The notes: a model not told the origin generated them from the sequence alone. Shown: positions 27,255 through 36,456, numbered from the stretch's first letter. The stretch is 64,000 nt of DNA from an uncultured Roseburia sp. (GCA_900756925.1 CAAELX010000044.1:1-64000); one strand, 5' to 3'. Numbers and translations are program-made.

Positions 27255-27329
27255 AAAAGGGAGCGGTGCCTCCTCCGAAAGTCCTCTACGCCACGGAGAG
27301 GACTTTCGGAGGAGGTACCGCTCCCTTTT
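27255..27329. terminator. 33-bp stem, bidirectional terminator
   Basis: Arms at 27255-27287 and 27297-27329 pair over 33 bp with a single wobble/mismatch, around a 9-nt loop. Each arm has four A or T at its outer end, so the hairpin can stop transcription from both the HAD gene and the converging NSS symporter gene. It is much longer than the usual terminator stem in this window. Confidence 0.9.
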
Positions 27330-27384
27330 AGCTTACACAACCTTAATAACGGCAGCGTCCCTCAGACAAGATATTTTGTCGTTT

Positions 27385-28776
27385 CTATGACAGAATTCCG
27401 GTAGACTGCAAAAACAGTACAAGCATCATAACCGGTGCCACATACCGGATCATAACGCGGTAAAGCTTTTTCCGGCGGAATTGCTCCCCATTGCGTTCCA
27501 TCTCGTCAATGACATAATCCGGTGTCATAATCCAGCCGATCAAAAGCGTAGAGAGCAGCGCAATAAACGGCATCATAACACTGTTGCTGATATAGTCCAT
27601 AATATCTAATAACTGTCCGACGGATCCGTTTGGCAGCTTCACTTCCACATAAAAAATACTATAACCCAAAGCAATAATAGCAGAGGCTGCCAGATAAATG
27701 GCGGATAATATAAGGACTGTCTTCCTTCGCCCAGCGTGGAAAATCTCCATACAGTTTGCCGTGATCGACTCCAACACCGAGATACAGGAGGATAAGGTCG
27801 CAAAAATGGCAGTCACAAAAAACAGAATGCCAACAAAAGTGCCAGCTTTTCCCATAGCGGCAAAGACCTTCGGCAGGGAGACGAACATCAGGCTTGGACC
27901 TGCCCCCATGCCTTCTGTACCGGAGAAGACATAAACAGCAGGGATAATCATGGCTCCTGCAAGGAACGCAACACCGGTATCAAAAAATTCAATCTGGTTC
28001 ACAGCTTTATTCAGATCGACATCCGGCTTCACATAAGAACCGTAAGTGATCATAATTCCCATCGATACACTCAGAGAAAAAAACATCTGGCTCATGGCAT
28101 CCAAAAGAATCTGTAAAAAGCGCTGTACCGACAATCCTTCACAGTTTGGTGTCAGATAATAAAGGAATCCCTGCCAGCCGGTACGTGTGATGCCGGACGC
28201 ATCCGTATGTTTTAAGGTCAGGGAGTAAACAGCAATCACAACAACTAACACTAACAGTACCGGCATCATCCATTTTGACACATTTTCAATCCCATCCTGC
28301 ACACCGTTGTATACGATGAATGCGGTTACACCCATGAACAGCAGGGCGAAGACAACAGGTGAGACAGGGGACGTGATAAAGGTTGTGAAATAGCCATCCT
28401 CTGCAGCAGCCTGCGCCTGACCGGTAAAATAGACGACCGCATATTTCGTGATCCAGCCACCGATGACGGCGTAGTAGGTCATGATCAGAACCGGAACAAG
28501 GAAGGTGAGGATTCCCAGAAACTTCCATTTCGGGCGCATTTTTTCATATGCGCCGATAGCACTTTGCTTCGTGCGGCGTCCAATCGCAATATCAGAGGTC
28601 AGCAGGGTGAACCCAAACGTCAGTACTAGTACCAGATAAATAATCAGAAACAGTCCGCCTCCGTCTTTGGCTGCCAGATAAGGAAACCTCCATAAATTTC
28701 CAACTCCGACCGCGCTTCCGGCTGCGGCGAGGACAAAACCGAGCTGTCCCGAAAAATGGTTTGCTTTCTTTTCCAT
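27385..28776 (-). CDS. Sodium-dependent amino-acid/amine symporter (NSS/SNF family), 463 aa
   Basis: This membrane carrier of the neurotransmitter:sodium symporter family takes up an amino acid or amine with sodium. The unwound first helix is plain: GFVLAAAGSAVGVGNLWRFP, with the residues that form the sodium and substrate sites, followed by GGGLFLIIYL. About 11 helices are predicted, as in bacterial MhsT/TnaT-type members. The start at 28776 (MEKKANHFSG) has AAAGG about 12 nt upstream; an ATG at 28827 lacks one. It is divergent from the LysR gene, which is a plausible regulator. Confidence 0.93.
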   Translation of the reverse strand: MEKKANHFSGQLGFVLAAAGSAVGVGNLWRFPYLAAKDGGGLFLIIYLVLVLTFGFTLLTSDIAIGRRTKQSAIGAYEKMRPKWKFLGILTFLVPVLIMTYYAVIGGWITKYAVVYFTGQAQAAAEDGYFTTFITSPVSPVVFALLFMGVTAFIVYNGVQDGIENVSKWMMPVLLVLVVVIAVYSLTLKHTDASGITRTGWQGFLYYLTPNCEGLSVQRFLQILLDAMSQMFFSLSVSMGIMITYGSYVKPDVDLNKAVNQIEFFDTGVAFLAGAMIIPAVYVFSGTEGMGAGPSLMFVSLPKVFAAMGKAGTFVGILFFVTAIFATLSSCISVLESITANCMEIFHAGRRKTVLILSAIYLAASAIIALGYSIFYVEVKLPNGSVGQLLDIMDYISNSVMMPFIALLSTLLIGWIMTPDYVIDEMERNGEQFRRKKLYRVMIRYVAPVMMLVLFLQSTGILS

Positions 28777-28961
28777 AATATGATACCTTTCCCATGAAAT
28801 AAAACTTGTATGGATACCATAACACATGATAAAATATCAGTAAAACGAATGATTTTACTACTATATATAAAGAAAAGTGATGGATAACACAAAAACTGGA
28901 AACAGCAGACAGGTAAAATAATGGGGAAGGGATTTTGGAAAAAGAAAAGGGGATATAAAAA

Positions 28962-29864
28962 ATGAGAGAGGTAAGGGACAGGTATGAGATTTTTTTAAAA
29001 GTCTGTGAGACAGGGAGCTTCTCGAAGGCGGCGGAGGCATTAAATTATACGCAGTCCGGCATTAGCCAGATGATGGCGGGATTGGAGGAAGAGCTTGGCA
29101 TCACCCTTTTTGCACGGGGAAAAAAGGGCGTGATCCTGACAGACAATGGAACGCAGCTGATTCCCTATATTCAGGAGATGGTGAACCAGAAGGACAAGCT
29201 GCGGCAGGCGGCATTCGATATCAATAATAAAGTGGCAGGAAAGCTGCGGATCGGAAGCTTTTCGAGTGTGACAGCGCTCCGGATGCCGGATGTGATCCGT
29301 TTTTTTAAAGAGCATTATCCGGAGGTCGAGGTAGAAATCCTAGACGGCAACTACGATGAGATCCGGGACTGGATCATGCATGGACAGGTGGACTGCGGAT
29401 TTCTGTCTTCCATCGTAGCGGATGACCTGAAGTTCTATCCACTCTGGAAAGACAGGCTCTGTGCGGTAGTGCAGGAAGGACATTCGCTTGCGGCAAGAGA
29501 GAGTGTGACATTGGAGGAACTGTCAGAATATCCGTTTATTATTGAGACACCGGGGTGTGATAACGATATCAAGCATCTGTTGGAGCGAGCGTCCTTAAAG
29601 CCGAAGGTTTCCTATAGCTTTCGGGATGACACACTGATCATGGCATTCGTGAAGAGCGGACTTGGTGTGACAATCTCGCAGGAGATGGTGTTACATGCAT
29701 TTGCGCGCGATGTGGTGTCGGTGCCGCTTGTGCCGGAAAGCTTTCGGACGATCGGGCTGGCGTTTGCGAAGACGAATAATTCGGTTGTGGCGCGGACGTT
29801 GTTAGAGTACTGCAGAAGCGGAGCAACAGAAAGTACAGAAGAAGCGCCATTGACCGGCAGATGA
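28962..29864 (+). CDS. LysR-family transcriptional regulator, 300 aa
   Basis: The N-terminal winged HTH (about 5-65: FLKVCETGSFSKAAEALNYT, QSGISQMMAGLEEELG, LFARGKKGVILT) and the periplasmic-binding-like effector domain (about 90-290) are of normal length and order. AAGGGG precedes the ATG. The gene is divergent from the NSS symporter across 185 nt, the usual layout for a LysR protein and its target, so control of that symporter is likely but not shown. The effector is unknown. Confidence 0.93.
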   Translation: MREVRDRYEIFLKVCETGSFSKAAEALNYTQSGISQMMAGLEEELGITLFARGKKGVILTDNGTQLIPYIQEMVNQKDKLRQAAFDINNKVAGKLRIGSFSSVTALRMPDVIRFFKEHYPEVEVEILDGNYDEIRDWIMHGQVDCGFLSSIVADDLKFYPLWKDRLCAVVQEGHSLAARESVTLEELSEYPFIIETPGCDNDIKHLLERASLKPKVSYSFRDDTLIMAFVKSGLGVTISQEMVLHAFARDVVSVPLVPESFRTIGLAFAKTNNSVVARTLLEYCRSGATESTEEAPLTGR

Positions 29865-29886
29865 CAAAGTCCTTTTTAAAATAGTC

Positions 29887-30204
29887 CAAACGCGTTACCA
29901 ATACGATGCAGATATGGTAGAAGTAAAGAGCTGGTATGACGGATATTCTTTTGAAGGAGAAGAGTCTGTATACAGCCCAAGATCTGTTGTGAACTGTATG
30001 CGTCTTGGAAAAATAGAAAGTTACTGGAATCAGACGGAGACATTTGAGGCATTGCAGATTTATATTGATATGAACTTTGATGGACTGAAAGATGATGTCC
30101 TGACTCTGTTGATCCACCTTGGATATCTTGGGTATGATAACAGTGAAAAATGTGTTTTTATTCCGAATAATGAGATACGGGGCGTGTATGGGAATGCTGT
30201 ATGA
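29887..30204 (+). pseudogene. Fragment of an AAA-ATPase/PD-(D/E)XK (DUF1703-type) protein
   Basis: The frame reads VKSWYDGYSFEGEESVYSPR, then SVVNCMRLGKIESYWNQT and LLIHLGYLGYD with IPNNEI. These are landmark segments of the middle of the large 'AAA-ATPase-like' proteins with a C-terminal PD-(D/E)XK nuclease fold (DUF1703) that are numerous in gut Clostridia and Bacteroidetes. The P-loop N-terminal half and the nuclease C-terminus are missing and the fragment ends in a stop, so it is a dead relic of about 100 residues out of ~550. An ATG at 29914 has no ribosome site. The rest of the 635-nt gap between LysR and LacI holds the LacI promoter and operators. Confidence 0.8.
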
Positions 30205-30321
30205 TGCAGCTCCTTTTTTCACGCAGCTCATTTGTATGGGAAAAGCATTGTCAGTATGCACAAAAATAAAACCTGAAAATCTTAAAAATGTCACAAATAT
30301 GGCGTGCAAACACAAAAGTAA

Positions 30322-30379
30322 TTGACATTTGAAATATAAGCGCTTAGAATACAAATTGCAAAGAAAATCTAAGCGCTTA
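30322..30379 (+). promoter_or_regulatory. lacI-type gene promoter with two TAAGCGCTTA operators
   Basis: TTGACA (30322-30327), 17-nt spacer and TAGAAT (30345-30350) form a strong promoter. The perfect palindrome TAAGCGCTTA occurs at 30337-30346, over the -10 box, and at 30370-30379, centred 33 bp apart (about three helix turns). The same site recurs at 31671 before the binding-protein gene. They fit operators of the LacI-family protein encoded next; similarity to cre sites means CcpA is an alternative binder. Confidence 0.8.
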
Positions 30380-30499
30380 CAAAAAAGAGCGCGGATTTTC
30401 AAATAAATAAACAGACAGTCTGCGGGGAATCCGAAGAATTACCGGAAATGACAGTATCGCAGGCAGGTCAAAAGCAGGAAGCAACAGGGGAGCGGCAGT

Positions 30500-31486
30500 A
30501 TGGAAAAAGTGACGATTTATGACGTGGCAGAGGAAGCCGGGCTTTCCATCGCGACGGTATCGAGATATATCAACCATAAGGGCGGAATCTCGGAGAAGAG
30601 CGAGGCGAAGATCGTTGCTGCAATTGAGAAGCTGCACTATACACCGGTAGCGTCTGCACAGAACCTCGCATCCGGGAATTCAGGCACGATCGGAATTCAG
30701 ATCGGGGACAAGTTAGTGGATCACTATTTTTACCAGTTCCTGTCCGGTGTCTATCATGCAGCTATGGAGGAAGGATTCGATGTTCTACTGACGAGATTTG
30801 ACGGGGATCCCGACCAGGTGTGCAGCAATGTCCTGACTAGAAAGAAGATGGAGGGCATTATTTTCCCATCTGTGACAGGACGGGAAAGTGAATATATCAA
30901 AGGATTGTATGACAGAGAATTCCCCATCTGCTATGCCGGAATCAGGCAGCAGTGGGATACCAGAAAGCAGAACGTCTACGGCGGGTTTACTGCATACCGG
31001 AGGGAAGCGATGGAGCTTCTGATCCAGAGGGGCTGCAAACGGATTCTCTGGATAGAACAGTTTCAGAGGGATCTGCCGAAGGCAGAGGGCATTATACAGG
31101 GATGCTCGAAACCGGAAGCATTTTTAGATCCGGTTGTGATAGAGGGGATGTCCGTGAAGGAAATCCATCAGATGCTGGTGGAGATCTTGAAAAAGGCGAA
31201 TCATCCGGACGGAATCTTTTTCATCAGTGCAGAGATTGCCGGATACGTCTACGCGGCAGCAGGAGAGTCAGGTCTTAAGATACCGGATGATGTCAGGCTG
31301 ATCACAAGCATTCACTCAATGCAGCAGGATAAGCTTTTTACTCCGAACCTTGCGGCAGTTTACATCGATGCCTATCAGATGGGATATCAGGCAGGGATAC
31401 AGACCTGCGCCATGATTAAGGGAAGTGAGAGAAATCTCGATGCGCGGATGGTGCCGTATAAGATTTTGGAAAACGAAACCATCTGA
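30500..31486 (+). CDS. LacI-family transcriptional regulator, 328 aa
   Basis: The N-terminal HTH (TIYDVAEEAGLSIATVSRYI, residues 4-23) and hinge helix (YTPVASAQNLASG) are typical of LacI proteins, followed by a periplasmic-binding-fold ligand domain to residue ~325. GGGGAG lies before the ATG. The gene stands upstream of a sugar ABC importer and a sulfatase in the same direction, and the same palindrome TAAGCGCTTA marks its own promoter and the importer's upstream region. It therefore most likely represses both in the absence of a (probably sulfated) sugar. Confidence 0.94.
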   Translation: MEKVTIYDVAEEAGLSIATVSRYINHKGGISEKSEAKIVAAIEKLHYTPVASAQNLASGNSGTIGIQIGDKLVDHYFYQFLSGVYHAAMEEGFDVLLTRFDGDPDQVCSNVLTRKKMEGIIFPSVTGRESEYIKGLYDREFPICYAGIRQQWDTRKQNVYGGFTAYRREAMELLIQRGCKRILWIEQFQRDLPKAEGIIQGCSKPEAFLDPVVIEGMSVKEIHQMLVEILKKANHPDGIFFISAEIAGYVYAAAGESGLKIPDDVRLITSIHSMQQDKLFTPNLAAVYIDAYQMGYQAGIQTCAMIKGSERNLDARMVPYKILENETI

Positions 31487-31613
31487 GTGACAGAAGAGAA
31501 AACAATCTAGAGATAACTGGCAAAAAGGGATTACAAGTTTGTATTTTTTGGAAATAGAAGCAGAGCAGATAGGAAAAGAAATACTACAATAGAAATAAGT
31601 AAAAAACGTACAC

Positions 31614-31652
31614 AAGCAAGTGACGAATCGTGCACAGTGAAGTCACTTGCTT
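31614..31652 (+). terminator. Hairpin between lacI-type gene and binding-protein gene
   Basis: Perfect 11-bp arms AAGCAAGTGAC (31614-31624) and GTCACTTGCTT (31642-31652) end in TT. The T-run is weak, so it may be a terminator or an mRNA end-protecting hairpin. Confidence 0.55.
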
Positions 31653-31670
31653 TCAATAAAACCAGAAATG

Positions 31671-31680
31671 TAAGCGCTTA
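31671..31680 (+). promoter_or_regulatory. Third TAAGCGCTTA operator, upstream of the ABC importer
   Basis: The perfect palindrome TAAGCGCTTA, in the wider context ATGTAAGCGCTTATAT, lies 37 nt before the binding-protein ATG. It equals the two sites in the regulator's promoter and also resembles a catabolite-responsive (cre) element with one deviation. Confidence 0.75.
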
Positions 31681-31716
31681 TATTTTTAAGACAACAGACA
31701 AAAGGGAGAAGAAAAC

Positions 31717-33054
31717 ATGAAAAGTAAAAAACTGATGGCAATGCTTTTAGCAGCAACAATGGGAATGTCACTGATGGCATGTGGAGACAGCGGAACAGCT
31801 GATAACGGCGGGGCAGACAGCAAAGGAGAAGCGACAGGATCTACCGCAGCAGCGGAGAAAAAAGGAAGCAGCACAGGTGATGCAAGCCTTAAGATCTGGC
31901 TCGCAGGAACCGGAGATGCGACGAGTGACGCAACCTATCGTTCCATTTTTGATAGCTGGATCGAGGAGAATGCACCGGGCAGTGAGTATGAGTTAAGCTT
32001 CATCGGCTGGGGCGAATATGCAACAAAGTTATCTGTAGCACTTGCCAGTGGAGAGGGACCGGATATTTTCATGAGTGGATATGGCATGTTTGGAAGTTTT
32101 CAGGCACAGGATTATATGTTAGATCTTTCCAATTACATTCCGGCAGACTGGGATGGTTACACTGACATCGGTGCGAACTTCTTAGATGCAGGAAAAGTAG
32201 GCGGAGATATTTATGGATTGCTCGAGCCTTCCACCCGTGTATTCATGTACCGGAAAGATATCGCAGAGCAGAACGGTGTGACAGAAGCGGATTTACAGAT
32301 CGACTCTTTGGACGACCTTGAGAATCTGGCCAAAAAGATGAGTGTGAAAGATGCGAACGGCAACCTCGTAATGTCTGGTCTGGAACTTATGACAACGGCA
32401 ACCGGACCAAACGATCCGGTACAGATCTTCTCTGTGATTTCCAGAAATGAAGATGTATCTTACGGCTTATGGGACAGCGACGGACTTGCTTCCTTCAACA
32501 ATGATGCCGGCATCGCAGCCATGAAATATATCAAAAATCTGTATGATGAGGGTGTCAGCCTTCCAAGTGAATCAGGTGACAACACAAGTGGACTGGTTTC
32601 CGGACTTGCTTCCATGTGCCTGACCGCAGAAGCTGTCTATGGAACTGCAAACGCTACTTACCCGGATCAGATCGGTATTGTTCCATGTTCCTTAAATTCC
32701 CTTTTGATCGGGAACTTTATCTGCGTCAATAAAGATACCCAGTATGCAGATCAGGCAGTTGATTTATTAACCTACATGTTCAGCTCCGACTCCTGCAAAA
32801 AGAAAGCAGAAGGACTTGGCATGTATACCATGAGAGATTCCTTAAAACCATGGTATGAAGAGACTTTCCCGGAGCTTGCAACAATCACAGAGTACTACGA
32901 TCATTCCTACGCGTACAGTGACACTGCAATCCCAGACTTCAACGAAGCCATCACAGGCTTACGTAACGGCATGGAGAGCATCATGGCAGCAGACGCTGAT
33001 ATTGAGGCGACCTTCGCAGACTGTGAAGCACAGTGGAATGCATTAAAGCAGTAA
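31717..33054 (+). CDS. Sugar ABC importer, lipoprotein binding protein (family 1), 445 aa
   Basis: This is the extracellular solute-binding lipoprotein of a carbohydrate ABC importer. A lipoprotein signal peptide ends in the lipobox LMAC with C22 as the lipid-modified residue, then a Gly/Ser/Thr-rich linker to about residue 55, then the two-lobed family-1 (MalE-like) fold. GEGPDIFMSGYGMFGSF is the usual ligand-lobe segment. AAAGGGAGAAG precedes the ATG. The operon continues with two permeases and a sulfatase, so the ligand is probably a sulfated saccharide; this is inference from context. No ATPase gene is nearby. Confidence 0.94.
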   Translation: MKSKKLMAMLLAATMGMSLMACGDSGTADNGGADSKGEATGSTAAAEKKGSSTGDASLKIWLAGTGDATSDATYRSIFDSWIEENAPGSEYELSFIGWGEYATKLSVALASGEGPDIFMSGYGMFGSFQAQDYMLDLSNYIPADWDGYTDIGANFLDAGKVGGDIYGLLEPSTRVFMYRKDIAEQNGVTEADLQIDSLDDLENLAKKMSVKDANGNLVMSGLELMTTATGPNDPVQIFSVISRNEDVSYGLWDSDGLASFNNDAGIAAMKYIKNLYDEGVSLPSESGDNTSGLVSGLASMCLTAEAVYGTANATYPDQIGIVPCSLNSLLIGNFICVNKDTQYADQAVDLLTYMFSSDSCKKKAEGLGMYTMRDSLKPWYEETFPELATITEYYDHSYAYSDTAIPDFNEAITGLRNGMESIMAADADIEATFADCEAQWNALKQ

Positions 33055-33135
33055 GGAGCAACAGAAAATAACCGGGAGCGTCAGAGAATGGCAGCTCACG
33101 GAACAGAATATAGAAAGCAATGGGAGGCTGTACCG

Positions 33136-34014
33136 ATGAAGAAAAAGACCTCATACCGGAGTGAAAAATCAGCGTATCTGATGATTCTGCCAAGTTATCT
33201 AATTTTTTTCATTATTATATTAGTGCCAATCGGATGGACATTCGGAATGTCTTTTACCGATTATAACTTCAAGACATTCCAGTTTATCGGAATCAAAAAT
33301 TATCTTGCGATTTTTCAGGATGAGTTATTTTTGAAATCTATTTTAAATACTGTCTGGTATTCCGTGCTGACGATTATTCCGTCCATGGTATTGTCATTAT
33401 TGCTGGCGATTTTCTTAAATGCAAAAATTCCTGGAAGAGGTGTCTTCCGTACCATCTTCTACCTGCCGCATATTCTGTCCATGGTGGCAGTTGCGATGGC
33501 ATGGAGCTATATGTACAACACACAGGCAGGTATTATCAACAAAGCCTTAAATGCGATCGGTGTCTCTTCGGTTGGATGGCTCTCCGATGGAAAAATCGCG
33601 ATGATCTCCGTTGCAATCATGTCCGTCTGGGCATCTCTTGGCTATTACACGCTGTTGAATCTTTCCGGGTTACAAGGTATTCCTTCCTATTTGTATGAGG
33701 CGGCATCAATCGACGGGGCAACCGGGATCCAGCAGTTTTTCTATATCACGATCCCATCTTTAAGACCGACCACGTTCTTTATTTTTGTCATGGCATGCAT
33801 CGCATCGTTTGAGGTGTTTGGACAGGTGTATATCATGACAGGCGGCGGACCGCTGAACTCGACGACAACCATTGCACATCAGGTTTACTTAAATGGCTTC
33901 CAGTACTATAAGATGGGATATGCGTCCGCGGAAGCGATTATTCTTCTGATTATTATTATGACCATTACGGTGATCAACATGAAGTTTGGAGGAGGCAGCA
34001 ACGATGAATCATAG
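33136..34014 (+). CDS. Sugar ABC importer permease, MalF/UgpA type, 292 aa
   Basis: A six-helix inner permease. The EAA loop that docks the ATPase is YEAASIDGATGIQQFFYITI followed by PSLRP. The start at 33136 (MKKKTSYRSEK) has GGGAGG 8 nt upstream and is chosen over an ATG at 33088, which has none and would add 16 atypical residues. It overlaps the next permease gene by 11 nt, showing translational coupling. Confidence 0.94.
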   Translation: MKKKTSYRSEKSAYLMILPSYLIFFIIILVPIGWTFGMSFTDYNFKTFQFIGIKNYLAIFQDELFLKSILNTVWYSVLTIIPSMVLSLLLAIFLNAKIPGRGVFRTIFYLPHILSMVAVAMAWSYMYNTQAGIINKALNAIGVSSVGWLSDGKIAMISVAIMSVWASLGYYTLLNLSGLQGIPSYLYEAASIDGATGIQQFFYITIPSLRPTTFFIFVMACIASFEVFGQVYIMTGGGPLNSTTTIAHQVYLNGFQYYKMGYASAEAIILLIIIMTITVINMKFGGGSNDES

Positions 34015-34825
34015 GGGAAAAAGAATATTGGGATGTATCGTTTTAATTATCATAGCACTGATCTACCTGCTTCCGATCTTCTTCGTCATCCTGACGGCAT
34101 TCAAGACCGATGCGGAGATCAGCCTGCAGAACTTTGTATGGCTGCCTTCAAAACTAGAATGGTCAAATTTTGTAAATGCATGGAAGATGGCGGACTGGGT
34201 ACAGGCATTTGCTAACTCGGCGATCTCAACCGTAGTAGTTGTGGTTTTATCCGTACTGATCAACTCGATCGCAGGCTATGCGTTCGCAAGACTTCGTTTC
34301 CGTGGAAGCAATGTGCTGTTCGTCATCCTGCTGATGGGCATGATGATCCCGGCACAGGCGATCGCGATTCCACAGTTTATTATTGTGAAAAAATTGGGTT
34401 TATATAACACGCTGGCTGCGATTGTGATCTGTTTCCTTTCTGCGCCGATGGGAGTTTTCCTAAGCAAGACTTATTACACGACGTTCCCGAAGGAGCTTGA
34501 TGAATCCGCGAAGCTGGACGGATGCACGCCGTTTAGTACTTATATCCGGATTTATATGCCGATGTCCGGGACACTGTTTGCAACAATGATTATTTTAAAA
34601 GGAGTACAGGTCTGGAACGACTTCTTCTATCCGCTCATCATGACTTCCTCCGAACGGCTGAAAACTGTCCAGCTCGCCTTACAGTTGTTCAAGGGATCCA
34701 CGATGACACATTATAACTGGCTGATGGCAGCGACCTTATTTACCTCCCTGCCTATGGTGATCCTGTACTTCTGTGCACAGAAATACTTTGTGGCAGGAAT
34801 CCAGACAACGGGTATGAAGAACTAG
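34004..34825 (+). CDS. Sugar ABC importer permease, MalG/UgpE type, 273 aa
   Basis: The second six-helix permease of the importer, with the EAA-loop equivalent LDESAKLDGCTPFSTYIRIY and PMSGT and the family N-terminus ending YLLPIFFVILTAFKTDAEI. The start at 34004 has GGAGGAGG about 9 nt upstream, inside the end of the previous gene. As in other CUT1 importers of Firmicutes, energy is expected from a shared MsmX-type ATPase encoded elsewhere. Confidence 0.94.
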   Translation: MNHRGKRILGCIVLIIIALIYLLPIFFVILTAFKTDAEISLQNFVWLPSKLEWSNFVNAWKMADWVQAFANSAISTVVVVVLSVLINSIAGYAFARLRFRGSNVLFVILLMGMMIPAQAIAIPQFIIVKKLGLYNTLAAIVICFLSAPMGVFLSKTYYTTFPKELDESAKLDGCTPFSTYIRIYMPMSGTLFATMIILKGVQVWNDFFYPLIMTSSERLKTVQLALQLFKGSTMTHYNWLMAATLFTSLPMVILYFCAQKYFVAGIQTTGMKN

Positions 34826-34868
34826 GAAATCAGGATTTGAGTTTATGAGAAAAGGAAGGTTATAAAAT

Positions 34869-36413
34869 ATGAGAGTGATTATGGTCACATATGATTCACT
34901 GAACCGCCATATGCTCCCGAATTATGGGAATACCTGGGTGAAGGCACCGAATTTTGAACGCCTTGGGGAGAGAGCCATTACATTTACAAACAGTTATTGT
35001 GGTTCCATGCCGTGCATGCCGGCCAGAAGAGAACTGCATACCGGAAGATATAACTTCCTGCACAGACCGTGGGGACCTATGGAGCCGTATGATGATTCTA
35101 TGCCGGAGATGTTAAACAGCCACGGTTATGAGACACATCTCGTGTCTGACCACAGCCATTACTGGGAGGACGGCGGTGCCACTTACCATACACGTTATGG
35201 GGCATGGGAGTGCAACAGAGGACAGGAGGGAGATCCATGGAAAACACTGCTCTGCCCTCCGCCTGTGCCGGAACACCTCGGACAGCTGTGGGATCAGGAC
35301 TGGGTGAACCGACAGTTCATTCAGAAAGTGGAGGATATGCCACAGACAAAGACATTTTCCGGAGGATTGGAATTTCTGGATTTAAACCACGGAGCAGATA
35401 ACTGGTTTTTACATATCGAGACATTTGACCCGCATGAGCCGTTCTATGCAATGCCGGAATTTAAGGAACTCTATGAGAAGAGTTATGATGGACCACTGTT
35501 CGACTGGCCGCCTTACAGAGAAGTATCTGAGGAGGAAAAACCATACGTGGAGCATGTGAGACATATGTATGCGGCGCTGCTTACGATGTGTGACCAGAGT
35601 CTTGGAAAAGTACTCGATAAGATGGACGAATATCATATGTGGGAGGATACCCTTCTCATCGTCAACACCGACCACGGCTTTTTCGTTGGCGAGCACGATT
35701 ACTGGGGCAAGGGCATGAACGTCTATGTGCGTGAGGAAGTTTCCCATACGCCGTTATTTATCTATGATCCTGTATCGAAGCGGACAGGAAAAAATGAGAC
35801 GCTTGTCCAGACGATTGATATCGCCCCGACAATTCTTGATTACTGTGGCATTGCGAAAACAAAGGACATGCAGGGAATCTCCCTGTTAGATACGATCCGC
35901 CATGGCACACCAGTGCACGATGCGATTATTTATGGTGTGTTCGGCTCCCAGATTACCTGCGTCTCGGATGGATATAAGTACATCCTCTCCCCAAATGAGC
36001 AGAACTGGCCATTATACCATTACTTGTTAATGCCGACCCATATGCGTTCCATGTATGCACCAGGAGAGTTCGAAGGGATGGAGCTGTCAGAGCCGTTCTC
36101 GTTCACGAAGGGCATCCGTCTGATGAAGCTGGCAGACCATAACTACAGCGGCGGTAACGTCTCTAAGAAGGAGAAGAGAAAAGTTCCGGCATTACAGGAA
36201 GTGCACCTGCACGAGGGTTGGAATCCGGAGTGGAAGACCGTTCTTTATAACCTGAAAGAAGACCCGCATGAGGATCATCCAATCCACGATGGGAAGGTGG
36301 AGCAGGAGTTAAGGCAGAAGATGGTCAGCCTGATGATTGAGAATGATGCCCCGGTGGAGCAGTATGAGCGAATGAACTTACAGAAGGAGTATGAAGAACA
36401 GAAGCAGGTTTAA
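34869..36413 (+). CDS. Cys-type sulfatase, cytoplasmic, 514 aa
   Basis: This is an arylsulfatase-superfamily hydrolase acting on sulfate esters. The formylglycine site is C49-M-P-A-R53 (PCMPARRELHTGRY), the Cys type that an anaerobic sulfatase maturase must oxidise; no maturase is in the window. Metal ligands are visible in VTYDSLNRHMLPNYG near the start and VNTDHGFFVGEHDYWGKG. There is no signal peptide, so it works in the cytoplasm, which fits import of the intact sulfated sugar by the ABC system just upstream (43-nt gap). The ~30 C-terminal residues are charged and helical. A good terminator follows. Confidence 0.93.
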   Translation: MRVIMVTYDSLNRHMLPNYGNTWVKAPNFERLGERAITFTNSYCGSMPCMPARRELHTGRYNFLHRPWGPMEPYDDSMPEMLNSHGYETHLVSDHSHYWEDGGATYHTRYGAWECNRGQEGDPWKTLLCPPPVPEHLGQLWDQDWVNRQFIQKVEDMPQTKTFSGGLEFLDLNHGADNWFLHIETFDPHEPFYAMPEFKELYEKSYDGPLFDWPPYREVSEEEKPYVEHVRHMYAALLTMCDQSLGKVLDKMDEYHMWEDTLLIVNTDHGFFVGEHDYWGKGMNVYVREEVSHTPLFIYDPVSKRTGKNETLVQTIDIAPTILDYCGIAKTKDMQGISLLDTIRHGTPVHDAIIYGVFGSQITCVSDGYKYILSPNEQNWPLYHYLLMPTHMRSMYAPGEFEGMELSEPFSFTKGIRLMKLADHNYSGGNVSKKEKRKVPALQEVHLHEGWNPEWKTVLYNLKEDPHEDHPIHDGKVEQELRQKMVSLMIENDAPVEQYERMNLQKEYEEQKQV

Positions 36414-36422
36414 AAGTAAAAG

Positions 36423-36456
36423 AACCGGAAGGTTGTGTCAGCCTTCCGGTTTTGTG
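36423..36456 (+). terminator. Intrinsic terminator of the sulfatase operon
   Basis: Perfect 10-bp arms AACCGGAAGG (36423-36432) and CCTTCCGGTT (36442-36451) are followed by TTGTG. Confidence 0.82.

Noticed and set aside
33088..33135. Upstream ATG that would lengthen the MalF-type permease by 16 residues
   Set aside because: No ribosome site, atypical residues, and a strong GGGAGG directly before the start at 33136.
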